Notes under the pieces: model-generated
Databases searched by the model: none
What the model saw: the letters and a program-made list of their open reading frames with translations, nothing else
What the model was told of the DNA's origin: nothing
Source of the DNA: Elasticomyces elasticus
Taxonomy: Eukaryota > Ascomycota > Dothideomycetes > Mycosphaerellales > Teratosphaeriaceae
DNA length: 64,000 nt
Assembly (NCBI GenBank): GCA_035926095.1
Contig: JAVRQT010000002.1
Location: 1,116,001 to 1,180,000 of the forward strand
Reading direction: 5' to 3'
Part shown: piece by piece, positions 33,578-43,010 of the stretch
How positions within the stretch are numbered: position 1 is the first letter of the stretch
How the letters are laid out: each line of letters starts with the position of its first letter
Made by a program: the position numbers and the translations under genes

Positions 33578-34380
33578 ATGTCGCTGGAACACGCCTTCGC
33601 GCGGCTGCGCATACGCATACCGTCGATATGCCACCAATGTCGCCGGACAATGGCGTCCTCGACAAGACCACCGCACGAGCAGAGTGCGACTGGAGCATTA
33701 GCAGGTATGTACCACTAAGAGTGGATGAAGTCTGTCCTGGCTGACATGCCAATGAAGAGCTCTTCCAGGCCAGCAGTCGCGAGCAGACATCACACCCAGC
33801 CCGCCGAACTGCTGCAGCGTCGCCTCCTCCCACAGGCGCCTCCGCCCTGGCGGCACAAGCTTCACGGGACTCTCGGTACGATATCGCTGAGCGAATCGCC
33901 CGCGAATCAGTCACACCGCACTCGCAGGCCTACTCGCAGGATAAGCTAGAGAAAGAAGAAAAGAAAGACAAAGATACCGGAGATCGGAAGGCAATGGAGC
34001 AACAGATACCGCGACGGTACAAGCCAGGAGACGTTTATGCGCCTCACGATCTCAGCGGTAACGAAATGGCAAAGTGGAAGAAGCTGCGCCGGAAGCCGAG
34101 AGTCGGGAGCCACGGTACAGACGTGCTAGATAGTCTGGGCGTGGATCCACGGAAACACTACAAGAACTTCTCAATGATGGCAGAGTATGTGACGGAGATG
34201 GGAAGGATCAAGCACAGGACTGAGACTGGCTTGCGCCCTGTTAATCAAAGACGGATGGCGAAAGCTATCAGAAGGGCTATCGGCACTGGTCTAATGCCAA
34301 GTGTGTATCGGCACCCCGAGTTGTTGAGAGACGAGATGGCTATGAGAGGCCAGCTGCCAGGCCAGCAGAGACCGAGATGA
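33578..34380 (+). CDS. RSM18: Mitochondrial small-subunit ribosomal protein bS18m (Rsm18), 249 aa, one intron
   Basis: Exon 1 is 33578-33704 and exon 2 is 33758-34380. The 53-nt intron has a GTATGT donor, a GCTGAC branch site and an AAG acceptor. The N-terminus MSLEHAFARLRIRIPSICHQ is a mitochondrial presequence, followed by a long Ala/Ser linker and a Lys/Glu cluster. The conserved S18 domain occupies the last 110 residues: LGVDPRKHYKNFSMMAEYVT, then EMGRIKHRTETGLRPVNQRR and MAKAIRRAIGTGLMPS. These match S18, which binds 16S-type rRNA next to bS6. The partly basic C-terminus is normal for the fungal mitochondrial form. Shares a promoter region with CIA84. Confidence 0.93.
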
Positions 34381-34482
34381 GTATTTTAATCTTATGGGCA
34401 TCTGGATTAATCGCTTCCTATACATGATTTACCATCTGGCCTGAGCGCACGCCACGCAAACATTGCGAATGTCTCAGCAAGT

Positions 34483-35562
34483 CTACGACAACAGATGCAG
34501 CCGCCCGTCGTCATTCGTGATACGTTCGTTCAGGTACACCCTGTTCTTCTGCCACCCACCACGGCCATCACCGAGCTCAGCCTCGAGCACAGCTCCGTCA
34601 TCCACAAGCCTCATGCCTCTGCTGCTGGCCGCAAAGGCACCGTTACGAGCCCACCGCAGCTGGCCATTGCTGTTCGTGAAGCAGTCGTTAAGATCCAGCC
34701 TTGATCCACGGAAATGCCCGCCCGAGTCGCAGCACTCTGACACCAGCGTAGACCCCTCGAGATGCACACCACGCGAGCTAGCTGAGAAGTTGCCGGCCAT
34801 CGCACCGCCACGCTTCTTCTTCTTCTTGTCGTCATCCGAGTCCGAAGACGACGAGCTGCTGCTTGAACGAGAACCCCGGCGCTTGTCCTTCTTGGGCTTG
34901 TCTTTCTTGTTGCGCTTCTTGTAGGCATCTTCGAGCATCGATCCAGCGACAGCGCCTCCGACTCCGCCGAGGAAGCCGTGGTTCATCTTGTGGCCTCCGT
35001 ACGCACCGGCTGCACCTCCAGCAAGAGCACCCATGACGCCACGATCGCCTTCCACTCCTGGAGGTGGCATTCCTGACGGTGGCTGATGTGGAGCGATCAT
35101 AGGGTCAACAGGGCCATACGGCTGCTCGTAGTGCGACTTGAAGGCATCTACGTTTCCGCTAGGGGGTCCATAGCCAGATGATGGTGGGTACTGCTGCTGG
35201 CCATATGGAGGATACTCCGACAACGGGTACTGTCCGCTGTTGTACGGTGCTGGTTGCGTGTGCGGTGTTACATAGGAAGCACCCGGTGGCGGCGGTGGAC
35301 TTGCCGCGTAGTTTCCTTGTCCAGGCTGGCTGGAGTATTGTTGATATGCTTGATCATTTGATCCGTAATAACTCTCAGCGGCGCCTTGGGTGGGTGGCCC
35401 ACCGTATGATGGCTGTTGGTAACCTTGGTTGCCGTACTGTTGTTGGCCTTCGCCAGAATCATAAGTTCCGTAGTTGGGCTCGTTGCCACCGTATTGTGGT
35501 TGGCCGTAGTTCTCGCCTTGATGACCGCCCTGAGGCGGACCTTGGGGAGGGTAGCGGGTCAT
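34483..35562 (-). CDS. CVNH (cyanovirin-N homology) domain protein with Gln/Gly/Tyr-rich N-terminus, 359 aa
   Basis: Single exon with an ATG at 35562. The first ~170 residues are low complexity (Gly, Gln, Pro, Tyr). A glycine-zipper segment follows (GALAGGAAGAYGGHKMNHGF then GGVGGAVAGSMLEDA), then a basic/Ser block (SSSSSSSSDSDDDKKKKKR). The last ~105 residues form the CVNH domain: FSASSRGVHLEGSTLVSECC, LNDCFTNSNGQLRW, then a second half starting FAASSRGMRL and ending ITNDDGRLHL. The internal duplication of CVNH is visible as two S-x-R-G-M/V-x-L repeats. CVNH proteins in fungi bind mannose glycans. The joined glycine-zipper part is known from fungal CVNH proteins, but its role is unclear. No signal peptide. 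Confidence 0.9.
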   Translation of the reverse strand: MTRYPPQGPPQGGHQGENYGQPQYGGNEPNYGTYDSGEGQQQYGNQGYQQPSYGGPPTQGAAESYYGSNDQAYQQYSSQPGQGNYAASPPPPPGASYVTPHTQPAPYNSGQYPLSEYPPYGQQQYPPSSGYGPPSGNVDAFKSHYEQPYGPVDPMIAPHQPPSGMPPPGVEGDRGVMGALAGGAAGAYGGHKMNHGFLGGVGGAVAGSMLEDAYKKRNKKDKPKKDKRRGSRSSSSSSSSDSDDDKKKKKRGGAMAGNFSASSRGVHLEGSTLVSECCDSGGHFRGSRLDLNDCFTNSNGQLRWARNGAFAASSRGMRLVDDGAVLEAELGDGRGGWQKNRVYLNERITNDDGRLHLLS

Positions 35563-36049
35563 AGTGAGCTGTTGTCAATAAATTCCGAGGGTTGATGCTT
35601 GTTTGAGAGGACGCGGATGCTTAAGTACTGCTGCAGCTAGAGTCCTTGTCGAGCTGAAGTCAAGTGGCGCAGCCGCCAAGCCCTAGGGCAGTGAACAAAC
35701 GGAGAGCAGCGATCGGCAACACACATTTGTAGGTCCACATCGTCACAGCTCGCAACAAGTGGTCTTCATCACAATGACGAGTGCTTATGCGAGCTCGAGT
35801 TGGAAGGGATACAGGAGAAAGCGTAATTGAAGACTTATCATGCTTGGCACTCGATTTAGCTAGATTCCTCGTTCAGCTAAGCCTCTGTTCAAGTATAACT
35901 TTACAGGATATTAACAGCGAGCTCCATCGCATCACAGTCATGCTGGGGTATCACTCATGCCAGAAACGCCAAAGCCACACTGCCGCCTCCGCCCGCTTGC
36001 AACGCTGCATCATTCGCAATACGCCGTAACAAAGAGCAGAACCGGGTGT
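35563..36049. other. Intergenic region
   Basis: About 490 bp between the CVNH gene start and the Cdc7-type kinase stop, both on the minus strand. It should hold the CVNH promoter. No supported gene. Confidence 0.45.
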
Positions 36050-37441
36050 CTACTCGCAATGCTCCGGTGGTGACCCGCCCAGTTCAATCAGCCATGGATG
36101 GTCCAGGGCACTATCAGCAGTGGCGCGATGACAAGGATCGAGCTGGAGGCACCTGTCCATGAACGCCACGGCGTCAAACTCTTCGTCCGTCAAGCCCCCC
36201 TCGCCATGCGCGTTCTTCTTACCACGACTGGTGCACCATAGCAATATCTTCTCCCACGTGTGCCCGTTCTCGGTCAAGGTCGGGATGTTTGTCTGCAGCA
36301 TTTGGCCATGCAGAGTTGCTGTATCTCTCATCTTCTTCTTGCCGAAGATGTTGCACAGCTCGATGAAAGCATCGATGTCATCCGCCGAGTGGAAGAACGG
36401 AAAGCGCTTGCTGAGAAAGGTGAGCAGAATGATGCCGCACGACCAAATGTCGATTTGCGAATTCTGAGCAGTGCACTTGAGCAGCACCTCCGGCGCACGG
36501 AAGCCGCGAGTGCCTGCTCGATTGGCACGACGCGATGAGCGCTGATCGTTGCTTGGATACGCCGGCTTCGGTACGGGTTGACCTGCTTGGATGGCTGCAT
36601 TGACCGTGGTTGTGTACACGGACGTCTGAAGCCTGCGTGCGCGTTCGTCCCTCTCGTAGCAACAGCCGCAGTGTTGGTACTCTGTGCCTTCTCTCTCCGC
36701 CAGTCCAAAATCGACGAGGACGCCACGTTGCTGAGCGGGTGAGTAGAGGAAGTTGGTAGGCTTGATGTCTCGGTGGATGATACCTTCCTGGTGACAGTAA
36801 GACATCGCAGTGAAGAGACTGTGCATGTACAACCGCATATCGCTGACGGTGAAGTCTCGGTAGTACTCGCGGAAGTCCTGATGCTGGAAGTATGGCAGCA
36901 CGGCAATGACTTGGTCGTTGCAGCGGAAAGCAGTGATTAGTGGGCATACGTTCGGGCAGTCTTTCAGGTCGTGTAGTAGCTCGAGTTCGTTGAAGATCCT
37001 CATTGGCGAAGAAGTGACATAGATCTTCTTGATGGCCACAAACTTGGGCTTCTGCGATCGGTTCGAGGAGTTCTTGAGTGTGGTGGAGGAGGCGCTGTCG
37101 AAATTCTCCTTGTCGGCGTCGAAGTCCCACGTGTTATCGTAGTGGTCGTAGAGTAGATCCTCGGCCTTGTAGACCGTTGAGAACGTGCCTTCGCCAATGC
37201 GGTTGATGAGGCGGTAACGCTGCGTGATGTTCTTGAAAGACGCCTCAAAGCGCGCAATGTCTTCAGCGACGGCTTCGTCGACCTCTTCTTGTTCTTCTTC
37301 GTCAGACACTGTCCCGCCACTGTCATCCAGCGGTCCCATTTCCTCGTCCATTTCGTCAGTTTCCTCCTCTGTGCCATCACTTGGCCTCACATCCTCGTGA
37401 ACCGCCATTGGATAATGGCTCCGCCTCACTGTCGCCGCCAT
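36050..37441 (-). CDS. CDC7: Cdc7-type (Hsk1/DDK) protein kinase, 463 aa
   Basis: Single exon. The frame extends further upstream without ATG; the ATG at 37441 (MAATVRRSHYPMAVHEDV) was chosen. After an acidic N-terminus, the kinase domain starts near residue 75: GEGTFSTVYK (glycine loop), VAIKK (ATP-binding Lys), HRDIKPTNFLY (catalytic loop), DFGLAE (metal-binding) and GTRGFRAPEVLLK. A cysteine-bearing insert of about 65 residues lies between the DFG and APE motifs (CGCCYERDE), a feature of Cdc7 kinases. With its Dbf4 subunit the enzyme phosphorylates Mcm proteins to fire replication origins. It shares a 209-bp divergent promoter with condensin Cnd1. Other kinases are possible but less likely. 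Confidence 0.88.
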   Translation of the reverse strand: MAATVRRSHYPMAVHEDVRPSDGTEEETDEMDEEMGPLDDSGGTVSDEEEQEEVDEAVAEDIARFEASFKNITQRYRLINRIGEGTFSTVYKAEDLLYDHYDNTWDFDADKENFDSASSTTLKNSSNRSQKPKFVAIKKIYVTSSPMRIFNELELLHDLKDCPNVCPLITAFRCNDQVIAVLPYFQHQDFREYYRDFTVSDMRLYMHSLFTAMSYCHQEGIIHRDIKPTNFLYSPAQQRGVLVDFGLAEREGTEYQHCGCCYERDERARRLQTSVYTTTVNAAIQAGQPVPKPAYPSNDQRSSRRANRAGTRGFRAPEVLLKCTAQNSQIDIWSCGIILLTFLSKRFPFFHSADDIDAFIELCNIFGKKKMRDTATLHGQMLQTNIPTLTENGHTWEKILLWCTSRGKKNAHGEGGLTDEEFDAVAFMDRCLQLDPCHRATADSALDHPWLIELGGSPPEHCE

Positions 37442-37650
37442 GCTACCTCTGCCACGCTCAGTCTGAAGTTTGAAGTGAATGGTAGATGCTACATGTACCT
37501 TGCAGCCTGGAAACACGTCGGTGTTGATTTGGGAAGACGCGGGGCAAACCTAAAGTCTTAGGTTTGTTTACAATCTCATGCCGCTTTGGGCTACATGTAT
37601 CTGCGAAGAGCTCTTCGGCTTGAACATCAACACGACTTCGTGTAGGCGCC
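37442..37650. promoter_or_regulatory. Bidirectional promoter of CDC7-type kinase and condensin CND1
   Basis: This 209-bp gap separates two divergent cell-cycle genes. It contains an ACGCG core (37537-37541), resembling the MBF/MCB box ACGCG(T), and a forkhead-like TGTTTAC at 37565-37571, both known as G1/S or G2/M promoter elements in other fungi. An inverted repeat lies between them (see next). Functional use is inference. Confidence 0.5.
37545..37566. repeat. Perfect inverted repeat in the CDC7/CND1 promoter
   Basis: Arms CAAACCTAA (37545-37553) and TTAGGTTTG (37558-37566) are exact complements around a 4-nt spacer. The arms include CCTAA/TTAGG, a telomere-like pentamer, and the right arm overlaps the forkhead-like motif. 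It may be a binding site for a dimeric factor. Confidence 0.6.
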
Positions 37651-40600
37651 ATGGCCGACTTCGACATCAATGCATCGCTAAAGGCATACCTCGACGATCC
37701 GCAGTCAATCCTAACGCCAGAGGCCGATGCAGCACTGCTCGATTGCGAGAACGATCCTGATGCGTTCACACCAGGTCTGATCAACAGTGTGCTCAACCCC
37801 ATCGCGGACGCCATTGGAGAGAACCCGGAGACTATCACGCAAGCAAGCCAACTCGATAGCCTGCAGTTTCTGCTCAAGTGCGCGCCCACTCTTCCTTCAT
37901 CTCAACGTTCTGACAAGCAGTATGGTGCTGGTACTGATTGTGAGCTCTTCGCTCTTTGCAGACAAACCTCTTACCTCCCAGCGATTTCCGTCGGCAAGCT
38001 ACTCGATGTTGTGATCAGTGGTCTCGGCGCACATGCAGAAATAGTACATCATGAGGAGCAGGAAGGTGATGCTGAGACAGCGCATCACAAATCAACACTG
38101 GAGGCGTTCGCGTTTCTGCTGCAATGGTGTGTAGCAGCTATCGAGGCAAAAAGCGCAGAGAAGTCGGCTGCTGCGCCAGCAAGAGGCAAGGGTGGGAAGG
38201 GCGCGAAGGCGAAGAAGGGGGATGGCAGCTGGGATCCGTCCGCGCAACTGCAGACGGCACTGGATACCATGACCAAGGTGATGAGGTTGAAGCTGGCGAA
38301 AATCTTTGTGACCACGAGTGAGCGGGACACCTTCATCGGACTGTTCACCCGGCCAGTGTATCTGATACTGGAGAGCGAACAGAGAGTGAAGAGTACAGCC
38401 ATCCGAATGCACGCGTTCAAGGTGCTATGTGTGGCGATCAAGCATCACGGACACGCATATGGCGCGCAAACGAGCATCATCCAGAACCTGACTTACTTTG
38501 AGCATCTCGCTGAGCCGATGGCGGAGTTTCTGAACATCCTAGCCGAGCAATACGATTACCCACAGCTCGCCGAGGAGGTCATGAAAGAGCTCTCGAACAA
38601 GGAGTTTAGCGCGAACGACACGAAAGGGCCGAAGTCAGTTTCGACGTTCGTTGCACGTCTGTCGGAACTTGCGCCTCGAGTTGTGCAGCGACAAGTGTCT
38701 TACCTGGCCAAGCTGCTGGAAAGCGAGAACTACACTTTGCGGTGCGCCATTATCGAAGTCTGCGGCAACCTCATCGCCATGCTTTCGAAAGCCGAGGAAG
38801 GCGAACGCAGCGAGAACCACAAAGCTCAGATCAACGCTTTCTTTGATGTGCTCGAAGAGCGATTTCTGGACATCAACCCGTACTGCCGATGCAGAGCCAT
38901 TCAGGTGTATGTGAAGCTATGCGAGCTCGAGACAAAGTATCCGAAACGCAGACAGAAGGCCACAGAGCTCGCTACGCAAAGTTTAGAAGACAAGAGTAGT
39001 AATGTACGTCGGAATGCAATCAAGCTGCTAGGCCGTCTCATGGCTACGCACCCGTTTGCCGTGCTTCATGGTGGACTGCTCAATTACGGAGAGTGGAACA
39101 AAAGACTGGAGACATGCGAGGCAGAGTTGAATGCTCTGAAGCCACCCGCAGGCACTCCAGGCCTTGCAGAGAGGACTCAAGCCGATGCCACGGTTGACGA
39201 AGGACTGCTGGATGATGCGACTCAGGTAGAGGAGAAGGCGCCAATGAGCGAAGAGCAGCAGATGGCTGCATTTCAAAAGGCCCAGGAAGACGCTGCAACG
39301 GCCGAAGCTCTCAGCAAGCTTCAACTCACGCGTCGCTACTATGTCGAAACGTTGCGCTTCATCGACACACTGCACGACGCCAGCCCTCACATCACGCAGC
39401 TTTTGGGCAGCAAGAACAAGTCAGAAGTTATCGAGGCTATGGATTTCTTTGTCGTGGCGGATGCGTATCACCTGGAGACAGCCAAGTCTGGCATCCGACG
39501 CATGCTGCGACTAATCTGGACGAAGGGCAATAGCGATGAAGGCAAAGGCGTGCAGACTCACCTGATCGAGTGCTACAAGGGTCTCTTCTTCGACGCACCT
39601 GGCAACTTTTCGGCTAACGACGCTGCCAACTATGTCGCAAGGAACATGATCAGCTTGACGTTTGGGGCGACACCGGCAGAATTGACGAGCTTGGAGCAGC
39701 TGCTCGCGACGATGATGAAGGAGAAATGCGTTTCGGAGCTTGTCATTCAGAAGCTTTGGCAAGTGTACGGTGTGCAGAAAAAGGAGATCAGCAAGCAACA
39801 ACGGCGTGGTGCTATCATCGTGCTTGGTATGCTCGCCCTGGCCGATCCGGATATCATTGTAAAAGAGATGGAGATCTGCTTGCGCATCGGACTGGGAGGG
39901 ATTGGCCGCAAAGACCTCGTGCTTGCGAGATATACTTGCATCGCGCTCATGCGCATGACCGACAATAAGCCCGTCAAGGGCACACAGGCCAAGCCAAGTA
40001 TGAGGTTGCCGAACGATCATGCAGTGCTGGTGCGGTTAGCCAACCTGCTTGACGTTCAAAGTGATAGCCGGGACTGGTATGGACTAGCAGAGCAGGCGAT
40101 TGGTGCCATCTACGCATTGTCGAAGCATCCGGATGTGTTGTGCTCGGAGATCGTGCGGCGGAAAACGAAAGCTGTGTTTGCGAAGAAGGCTCCTGCATCG
40201 AAACAGCCGGACATCGATAATAGTCAGCTTGATGCTGATGGCGATGTGGAGATGAGCGATGTGCCGGAGCCTGAGGTCGAGCCTGAGGTCGAGCCAGCAG
40301 AGGAGGACGCGGGCTCAGCACTTGGGTTGTCTCAACTGTTGTTCGCCGTCGGACACATTGCGTTGAAGCAGATCGTTCATCTTGAGCTTTGCGAGCAAGA
40401 CTTCAAGCGGCGAAAAGCCGAGAAGGAGAAGTCCAATCCCGGTTTGTCGCCAGTGAAGAAGACCCCTGGTGGCAGGACACCTGCGCCGAAGAAGGGTGAC
40501 AGCAAGAAACAAGAAGAGGAAGACGAACTCGACCTGATGGCTGGAACCAACGAAGATGACTTCACTGATGCCATCGCCCACATTCGGGAGCGGGAGCTGC

Positions 40601-41355
40601 TCTATGGGCCTCAGAGTCTGCTGTCAAGCTTCGGTCCGTTGGCGAAGGAGATCTGCAGCAACAACACGTCCTACCCGAACGCAGAACTGCAGGCTCAAGC
40701 GGCGCTGTGTATGGCGAAGCTCATGTGTGTCAGCAGCGAGTATTGCGAGGCCAATCTCAGTCTGCTCATCACTATTCTGGAGCGCTCACCTTCGGCTGTG
40801 ACGAGAAGCAATCTTGTGGTGGCGTTGGGTGATATGGCGGTGATGTTCAACAACCTGATCGACGAGAACACGGAGTATCTTTACGGTCGTCTGTCAGATA
40901 CATCGCTATCCGTCAAGCGGACCTGTCTAATGACCTTGACCTTCCTCATCCTGGCAGGTCAGGTCAAGGTCAAAGGCCAGCTCGGTGAGATGGCGAAGTG
41001 TGTTGAAGATCCGGATCAGCGTATTCGGGAGATGAGCCGTATGTTTTTCGGCGAGCTGGCTGGCAAGGATAACGCTGTCTACAATCACTTCGTCGACATG
41101 TTTAGCCTGTTATCTTCTGATGCCGAGCTGGAAGAGGACCGCTTCAAGAAGGTCATCAAATTCCTGGCGAGCTTCATCGAGAAGGACAAGCATGCCAAAC
41201 AGCTGGCTGGGAAGCTGGCGCCACGTCTGCAGCGGGCAGAGACTGAGAGGCAATGGAAGGATGTTGCGTACGTGTTGGGTTTACTGCCGCACAAGAACGA
41301 GGAGATCGCTAAGATGGTGGATGAGGGTTGCAAGGTCGTTGAGACTGCAGCGTAG
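37651..41355 (+). CDS. CND1: Condensin complex subunit 1 (Cnd1/Ycs4/CAP-D2), 1234 aa or 1220 aa if a 42-nt intron is removed
   Basis: One long frame from an ATG at 37651. HEAT-repeat helices run through the protein, with an N-terminal domain (about 60-160) preceding the main array. The recognisable late motif is QLLFAVGHIALKQIVHLELC, followed by an acidic/Lys loop and GTNEDDFTDAIAHIRERELL, which match the Cnd1 family. The subunit is the HEAT protein of condensin I that bridges the Smc2/Smc4 ATPase to DNA in mitosis. A candidate in-frame intron, 37920-37961 (GTATGG to TTTGCAG), would delete YGAGTDCELFALCR-type residues; both forms stay open. Divergent from the CDC7-type kinase. Length fits the family. 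Confidence 0.93.
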   Translation: MADFDINASLKAYLDDPQSILTPEADAALLDCENDPDAFTPGLINSVLNPIADAIGENPETITQASQLDSLQFLLKCAPTLPSSQRSDKQYGAGTDCELFALCRQTSYLPAISVGKLLDVVISGLGAHAEIVHHEEQEGDAETAHHKSTLEAFAFLLQWCVAAIEAKSAEKSAAAPARGKGGKGAKAKKGDGSWDPSAQLQTALDTMTKVMRLKLAKIFVTTSERDTFIGLFTRPVYLILESEQRVKSTAIRMHAFKVLCVAIKHHGHAYGAQTSIIQNLTYFEHLAEPMAEFLNILAEQYDYPQLAEEVMKELSNKEFSANDTKGPKSVSTFVARLSELAPRVVQRQVSYLAKLLESENYTLRCAIIEVCGNLIAMLSKAEEGERSENHKAQINAFFDVLEERFLDINPYCRCRAIQVYVKLCELETKYPKRRQKATELATQSLEDKSSNVRRNAIKLLGRLMATHPFAVLHGGLLNYGEWNKRLETCEAELNALKPPAGTPGLAERTQADATVDEGLLDDATQVEEKAPMSEEQQMAAFQKAQEDAATAEALSKLQLTRRYYVETLRFIDTLHDASPHITQLLGSKNKSEVIEAMDFFVVADAYHLETAKSGIRRMLRLIWTKGNSDEGKGVQTHLIECYKGLFFDAPGNFSANDAANYVARNMISLTFGATPAELTSLEQLLATMMKEKCVSELVIQKLWQVYGVQKKEISKQQRRGAIIVLGMLALADPDIIVKEMEICLRIGLGGIGRKDLVLARYTCIALMRMTDNKPVKGTQAKPSMRLPNDHAVLVRLANLLDVQSDSRDWYGLAEQAIGAIYALSKHPDVLCSEIVRRKTKAVFAKKAPASKQPDIDNSQLDADGDVEMSDVPEPEVEPEVEPAEEDAGSALGLSQLLFAVGHIALKQIVHLELCEQDFKRRKAEKEKSNPGLSPVKKTPGGRTPAPKKGDSKKQEEEDELDLMAGTNEDDFTDAIAHIRERELLYGPQSLLSSFGPLAKEICSNNTSYPNAELQAQAALCMAKLMCVSSEYCEANLSLLITILERSPSAVTRSNLVVALGDMAVMFNNLIDENTEYLYGRLSDTSLSVKRTCLMTLTFLILAGQVKVKGQLGEMAKCVEDPDQRIREMSRMFFGELAGKDNAVYNHFVDMFSLLSSDAELEEDRFKKVIKFLASFIEKDKHAKQLAGKLAPRLQRAETERQWKDVAYVLGLLPHKNEEIAKMVDEGCKVVETAA

Positions 41356-43010
41356 GGTCTGTGAGTGCACCGTTATGAGCGATAATTGGCGCAGATATAC
41401 CCCTAGCGAGGACTGTACAAGCTTACTTTGTTCCAGTATTGCAACAATCTATTCGAAATGATGATGTCTAGTCAACGTGAACGATCGGTGCTACAAGTAC
41501 AAGGGAGGTGACATGTTACCGTATGAGACCTGCTCATGCACATTGCATTTCGAATTTAGACGCCCTATGCCTATCTACCTTGTAGCTGCAAACTGGCCAA
41601 GCTTGCTATCAATCTCATTCGAGGCGCCGAAGAGTGGTAAGTCTCGTCAAGATTGGGCCCCCAACTGGCTCACAACTCATGTAGCTGGGCGTTCACCGCC
41701 ATTCATCTACCTGTACTTGCTCACAGTGGTGATCATAACCGAGGGAACTTATCCACACCCGTGGAGAAGAGGGGAGGTCAAAACAAGGTGTGACCTCCGA
41801 TAAGCATTACATGGACCCTCGAAAGCCAACAACGCCTCATCAGACTTGGTGGCGTAGCCTAGAGCCACCAAGCGGAGCTAGACCACGTGTCCCATGCCTT
41901 GGCGCTTGGGAAAGTGGTGCAAGGCTCGGCAAGATGCTCCGTCTTCGCTGACGCATCCTAGGGTCGCGCACACCTCGCAACGTAAGTGGCCATTGGGTAT
42001 TCGACGCCGTTCTTGACCAACTCGCAGCCACCACGGCCACTGTACAACGTGTTTGGGTCGAGAGTGCAGCAGCAGACACACGCGAGCAATTGTCAACATT
42101 AAATGCTCAGCCGGAATCTGACGTGGCGCCGATTATCGTCCCGCGCTGCGCAACCACACGGATGTCGATGACCGTGGACCAAAAGTGCTCACCAAGGCTG
42201 TGCCTCAGCTTGGCAAACTTGGCATATGCTCGGCTATGTGACAAGCTTCCTTTCGACAGGCAGGCAGATCCTTTGCAACGTTCCAGACTTTGATCGTACT
42301 TTTGTGCCCTCAATGCTTGACCTACTGTGTATACATACATGTACCGTGATACCGCCGCTGCCGACTACAAGTCCGTTACAGGCGCACATAGAGAGGAGAC
42401 GACTCATCAAGGTGTCGTCCGAGAAGGCCCCACTTGATGCGAAGGCTTATGTAGATAGTGCCAAGCTTGATCAAGAGAATAAACGAGTTATGGATGCAGC
42501 TTGGCTCTGTTGCACCACCTGATAATTTCTGGATATGCGCGATTGTCAGCAAGGGCAGCAGCAGCAGCACCGTAGCTTTGATCGCGAGAATCCACGACAG
42601 TAGTGGTCACAGTGGAGTTTAAGGTCATGGGAGAACGCAAAATGCTTGGGCGGGTCGTCGAGATAACGTCGATTATGCCTATTCTGCCGAGCCGCTAAGA
42701 TGTTAAGCTTGTTGACCTCTCTCGCGAAACTCAAAAGCACAAGCCTGCCTTCTTCCATTTGAGAAAGGTTGCTCGCACTTTCCGTACGGGTTCTTCGCTT
42801 CCTCCTTCTCGCGCACATATCTCACCGGTTCACCTGTGATACCAGCAGCTATACAGCCCGACCTCGATCGAAAGCAGTCTTACTTTGCAGGGATTGAATC
42901 CAACCGCGGCTAGACTTTCACCACGTCAAGCTGCCGGCTTCGCCGCTTCCCGCACATCAGCAGTACATCCACCCACTCACTCATATTCAGCCAACACCAC
43001 CTCTAACACA
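41356..43010. other. Long upstream region of the WOPR gene
   Basis: About 1.65 kb without a supported gene. The last 130 bp stay open in frame with the WOPR gene but have no ATG, and a TTTGCAG acceptor at about 42884-42890 could end a leader intron. Long regulatory upstream regions and leaders are known for WOPR master regulators; here it is only inferred. Confidence 0.45.

Noticed and set aside
36378..37130. 250-codon minus-strand frame inside the Cdc7-type kinase
   Set aside because: Same strand but another frame, with no domain; the kinase frame carries every catalytic motif.
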